Shown here in pieces: positions 62,593 through 64,000 of a stretch of DNA of 64,000 nt; positions within the stretch are counted from its first letter, which is position 1, and each line of letters starts with the position of its first letter. The stretch is from Chlamydiia bacterium (GTDB lineage: Bacteria; Chlamydiota; Chlamydiia; Chlamydiales; GCA-2402025), in NCBI GenBank assembly GCA_030427725.1, contig JAUICV010000002.1, forward strand, positions 448,436 through 512,435. Reading direction: 5' to 3'. The position numbers and the translations under genes are program-made. The notes beneath the pieces are model-generated. The model ran no database searches. It was not told the DNA's origin and saw only the letters and a list, made by a program, of their open reading frames with translations.

Positions 62593-63764
62593 GATTAATA
62601 GAAACATTTTCGAATCCTAAATCGGCAGATGAATTTTCGAAACTCTTGAGTATTCATCATATCGAATCAAGTGTTGAATCGCAAAAAGATGCTCAAAATG
62701 GAGGAGATCTTTTTCTTGTTTGGGTTCAAAACGAAGATGATATAGACGAGGCTTTAAAACTTTTAGAAAGATATAAAATTGATCCTGGTGAAGCCCAAAA
62801 GATCCAAAGTCCTCAAAGAGATCAGCCTTCAGAGGGGAAAAAACCAGAGCAAGAAGAAAAGCTCTTAAATCCAGCTGAAGACAAAAGGGTTTTAAAAGGT
62901 CCTGTAAGAGTTCGAGTTTCTCCTTATTTGATGCATATCCGTCAGGCAGCACCCTTAACGAAATGGGTCATTATCCTTTGCGCTCTTATTTTTTTCTGGA
63001 GTGGGTATCAAAAAGTATCCTTAGAAAAAGAGAACAAAGCTCTAGCTACCTATGTTCCTTTTACTCCGCTAGCTCTTACCCTTATCTTTGACTATGATTT
63101 GTATATGCAAAAACTCGTTGAGTTTTTTAAAGAAAATCCGGATGTGCAGATTCAAGAAGGACAAGCGCCACCTAAAGAGCTTCGATCAATTCAAATGATT
63201 CCTCAATTTCGAGGGTACTACGATATTATAGTAGAGAAGCTAATTGGCAAAGAGCATGGAGAGAAGGTGACTCTTTTTGGAAGTATTTCAAAAGGGCAAG
63301 TTTGGAGAGTTTTTACTCCAGCGCTTCTTCATGCAGGGATTTTACATATTTTGTTTAATATGCTTTGGTTATGGCTGCTAGGAAAACAGGTTGAGTTGAA
63401 AATAGGTAGGTTAAAATATCTATTAGTGATGCTTATTGTTGGTTCTGTTGCTAACACTGCTCAATATTTAATGAGTGGGCCCTATTTTCTTGGGTATTCT
63501 GGAGTTATCTGTGGTTTAGGGGGTTTTATTTGGGTTAGACAAAAAGCAGCGCCGTGGGAAGGGTATAATGTCCATAAAACAACTCTTTTGTTTCTAGGTG
63601 GATTTGTTTTAGCCTTGGTTTTGGTTCAGTTGGCATCTTTTATTTATGCCGTTGTATTAGGGAAGGATTTTTCCGTAACAGTTGCAAATACTGCTCACGT
63701 AGTTGGGATTCTTTCTGGTATGATACTCGCAAAAATTCCATACTTTTATAAAATACGATCATGA
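62589..63764 (+). CDS. Rhomboid-family intramembrane serine protease
   Basis: 391 residues. An N-terminal soluble domain (1-120) resembles the cytosolic domain of GlpG ([18 protein letters not shown], then [20 protein letters not shown]). Then come about seven membrane helices with the active site: the asparagine in [11 protein letters not shown]304 in [13 protein letters not shown] and H370 in [11 protein letters not shown]. The last stretch before the stop overlaps the RNase Z start. It cleaves within membranes; no substrate is known. Confidence 0.92.
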   Translation: MRLIETFSNPKSADEFSKLLSIHHIESSVESQKDAQNGGDLFLVWVQNEDDIDEALKLLERYKIDPGEAQKIQSPQRDQPSEGKKPEQEEKLLNPAEDKRVLKGPVRVRVSPYLMHIRQAAPLTKWVIILCALIFFWSGYQKVSLEKENKALATYVPFTPLALTLIFDYDLYMQKLVEFFKENPDVQIQEGQAPPKELRSIQMIPQFRGYYDIIVEKLIGKEHGEKVTLFGSISKGQVWRVFTPALLHAGILHILFNMLWLWLLGKQVELKIGRLKYLLVMLIVGSVANTAQYLMSGPYFLGYSGVICGLGGFIWVRQKAAPWEGYNVHKTTLLFLGGFVLALVLVQLASFIYAVVLGKDFSVTVANTAHVVGILSGMILAKIPYFYKIRS

Positions 63765-64000
63765 GTGTTAGAGATTTGACTATTCTAGGTTGCTCATCTC
63801 AGCAGCCTACAAGACTTCGTAATCATGGAGCCTATCTTCTTAGATGGAATGGGGAAGGGTTTTTATTTGATCCAGGTGAGGGAACTCAAAGGCAGTTTAT
63901 TTTTGCAAATATAGCGCCAACGGTTGTTACCAGAATTTTCATTTCCCATTTTCATGGGGATCATTGTTTGGGTTTAGGCTCAATGCTCATGAGACTTAAC
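63761..64000 (+). CDS. rnz: Ribonuclease Z, N-terminal part
   Basis: The first 80 codons before the right edge. [20 protein letters not shown] is the usual start, and [20 protein letters not shown] the zinc-binding HxHxDH motif. It matures the 3' ends of tRNAs, which suits a tRNA gene set without encoded CCA. The order lon...rnz agrees with CT344-CT346. Confidence 0.93.
   Translation, partial: MSVRDLTILGCSSQQPTRLRNHGAYLLRWNGEGFLFDPGEGTQRQFIFANIAPTVVTRIFISHFHGDHCLGLGSMLMRLN

Noticed and set aside
1..64000. CRISPR arrays, rRNA genes, replication origin, riboswitches
   Set aside because: No regularly spaced repeats, no rRNA sequence, no DnaA-box cluster and no recognisable riboswitch fold were seen.

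Overview
The window is a stretch of AT-rich chromosome from a member of the phylum Chlamydiota, most likely one of the environmental or arthropod-associated families (Simkania-, Rhabdochlamydia- or Parachlamydia-like) rather than Chlamydia itself. Two blocks show this. The first runs lnt-lpxC-fabZ-lpxA-fmt, a locus of membrane proteins, then rplC through secY, rpoA, rplQ and gapA without rpsJ, rpsN, rpmD or rpmJ. As I recall it, this is the order of C. trachomatis CT534 down to CT504. The second runs dnaJ-rpsU-tsaB-lon-...-rnz, matching CT341-CT346. The family cannot be fixed from sequence alone.

Layout. 1-4.4 kb: start of a SurA-like chaperone gene, an rRNA cytosine methyltransferase, a DoxX-like membrane protein and lnt. 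4.5-7.6 kb: lipid A and fatty acid genes plus fmt. 7.7-10.1 kb: three tandem, distantly similar membrane proteins at the position where C. trachomatis carries the inclusion membrane protein Cap1 (CT529). 10.4-22.6 kb: the ribosomal protein/secY/rpoA cluster, closed by a terminator, then gapA and a chlamydial hypothetical. 24.7 kb: tRNA-Leu(UAA).

24.9-56.8 kb is accessory and differs from the flanking housekeeping blocks. It holds a RING-H2 protein, a pentapeptide-repeat protein, a two-domain aspartic-protease-like protein, a broken IS5-like element, an M48-like metalloprotease, a Ser/Thr kinase, transporters, a CPBP protease and a DUF4143-type ATPase under a triple palindrome. Several enzymes whose relatives are usually cytosolic carry predicted signal peptides here: a methyltransferase, an acetyltransferase (with a second start that would omit the signal), a RelA/SpoT-type HD hydrolase and a HAD phosphatase. 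Host-directed effectors are a natural guess for this set, but that is inference.

The most system-like part is 38-50.3 kb. A four-gene operon (degenerate sensor kinase, Hpt/three-receiver regulator, HEAT-repeat membrane protein, UDP-sugar pyrophosphorylase) is divergent from a processive family 2 glycosyltransferase and a TPR/outer-membrane beta-barrel gene. A second sensor kinase/response regulator pair follows. Together they look like a regulated exopolysaccharide synthesis and export locus. The export gene is currently broken by a perfect 70-bp tandem duplication.

57-64 kb returns to conserved genes: dnaJ with a CIRCE-like operator between it and rpsU, tsaB, lon, a heptose/glycerol-phosphate-type nucleotidyltransferase, a rhomboid protease, and the start of ribonuclease Z.
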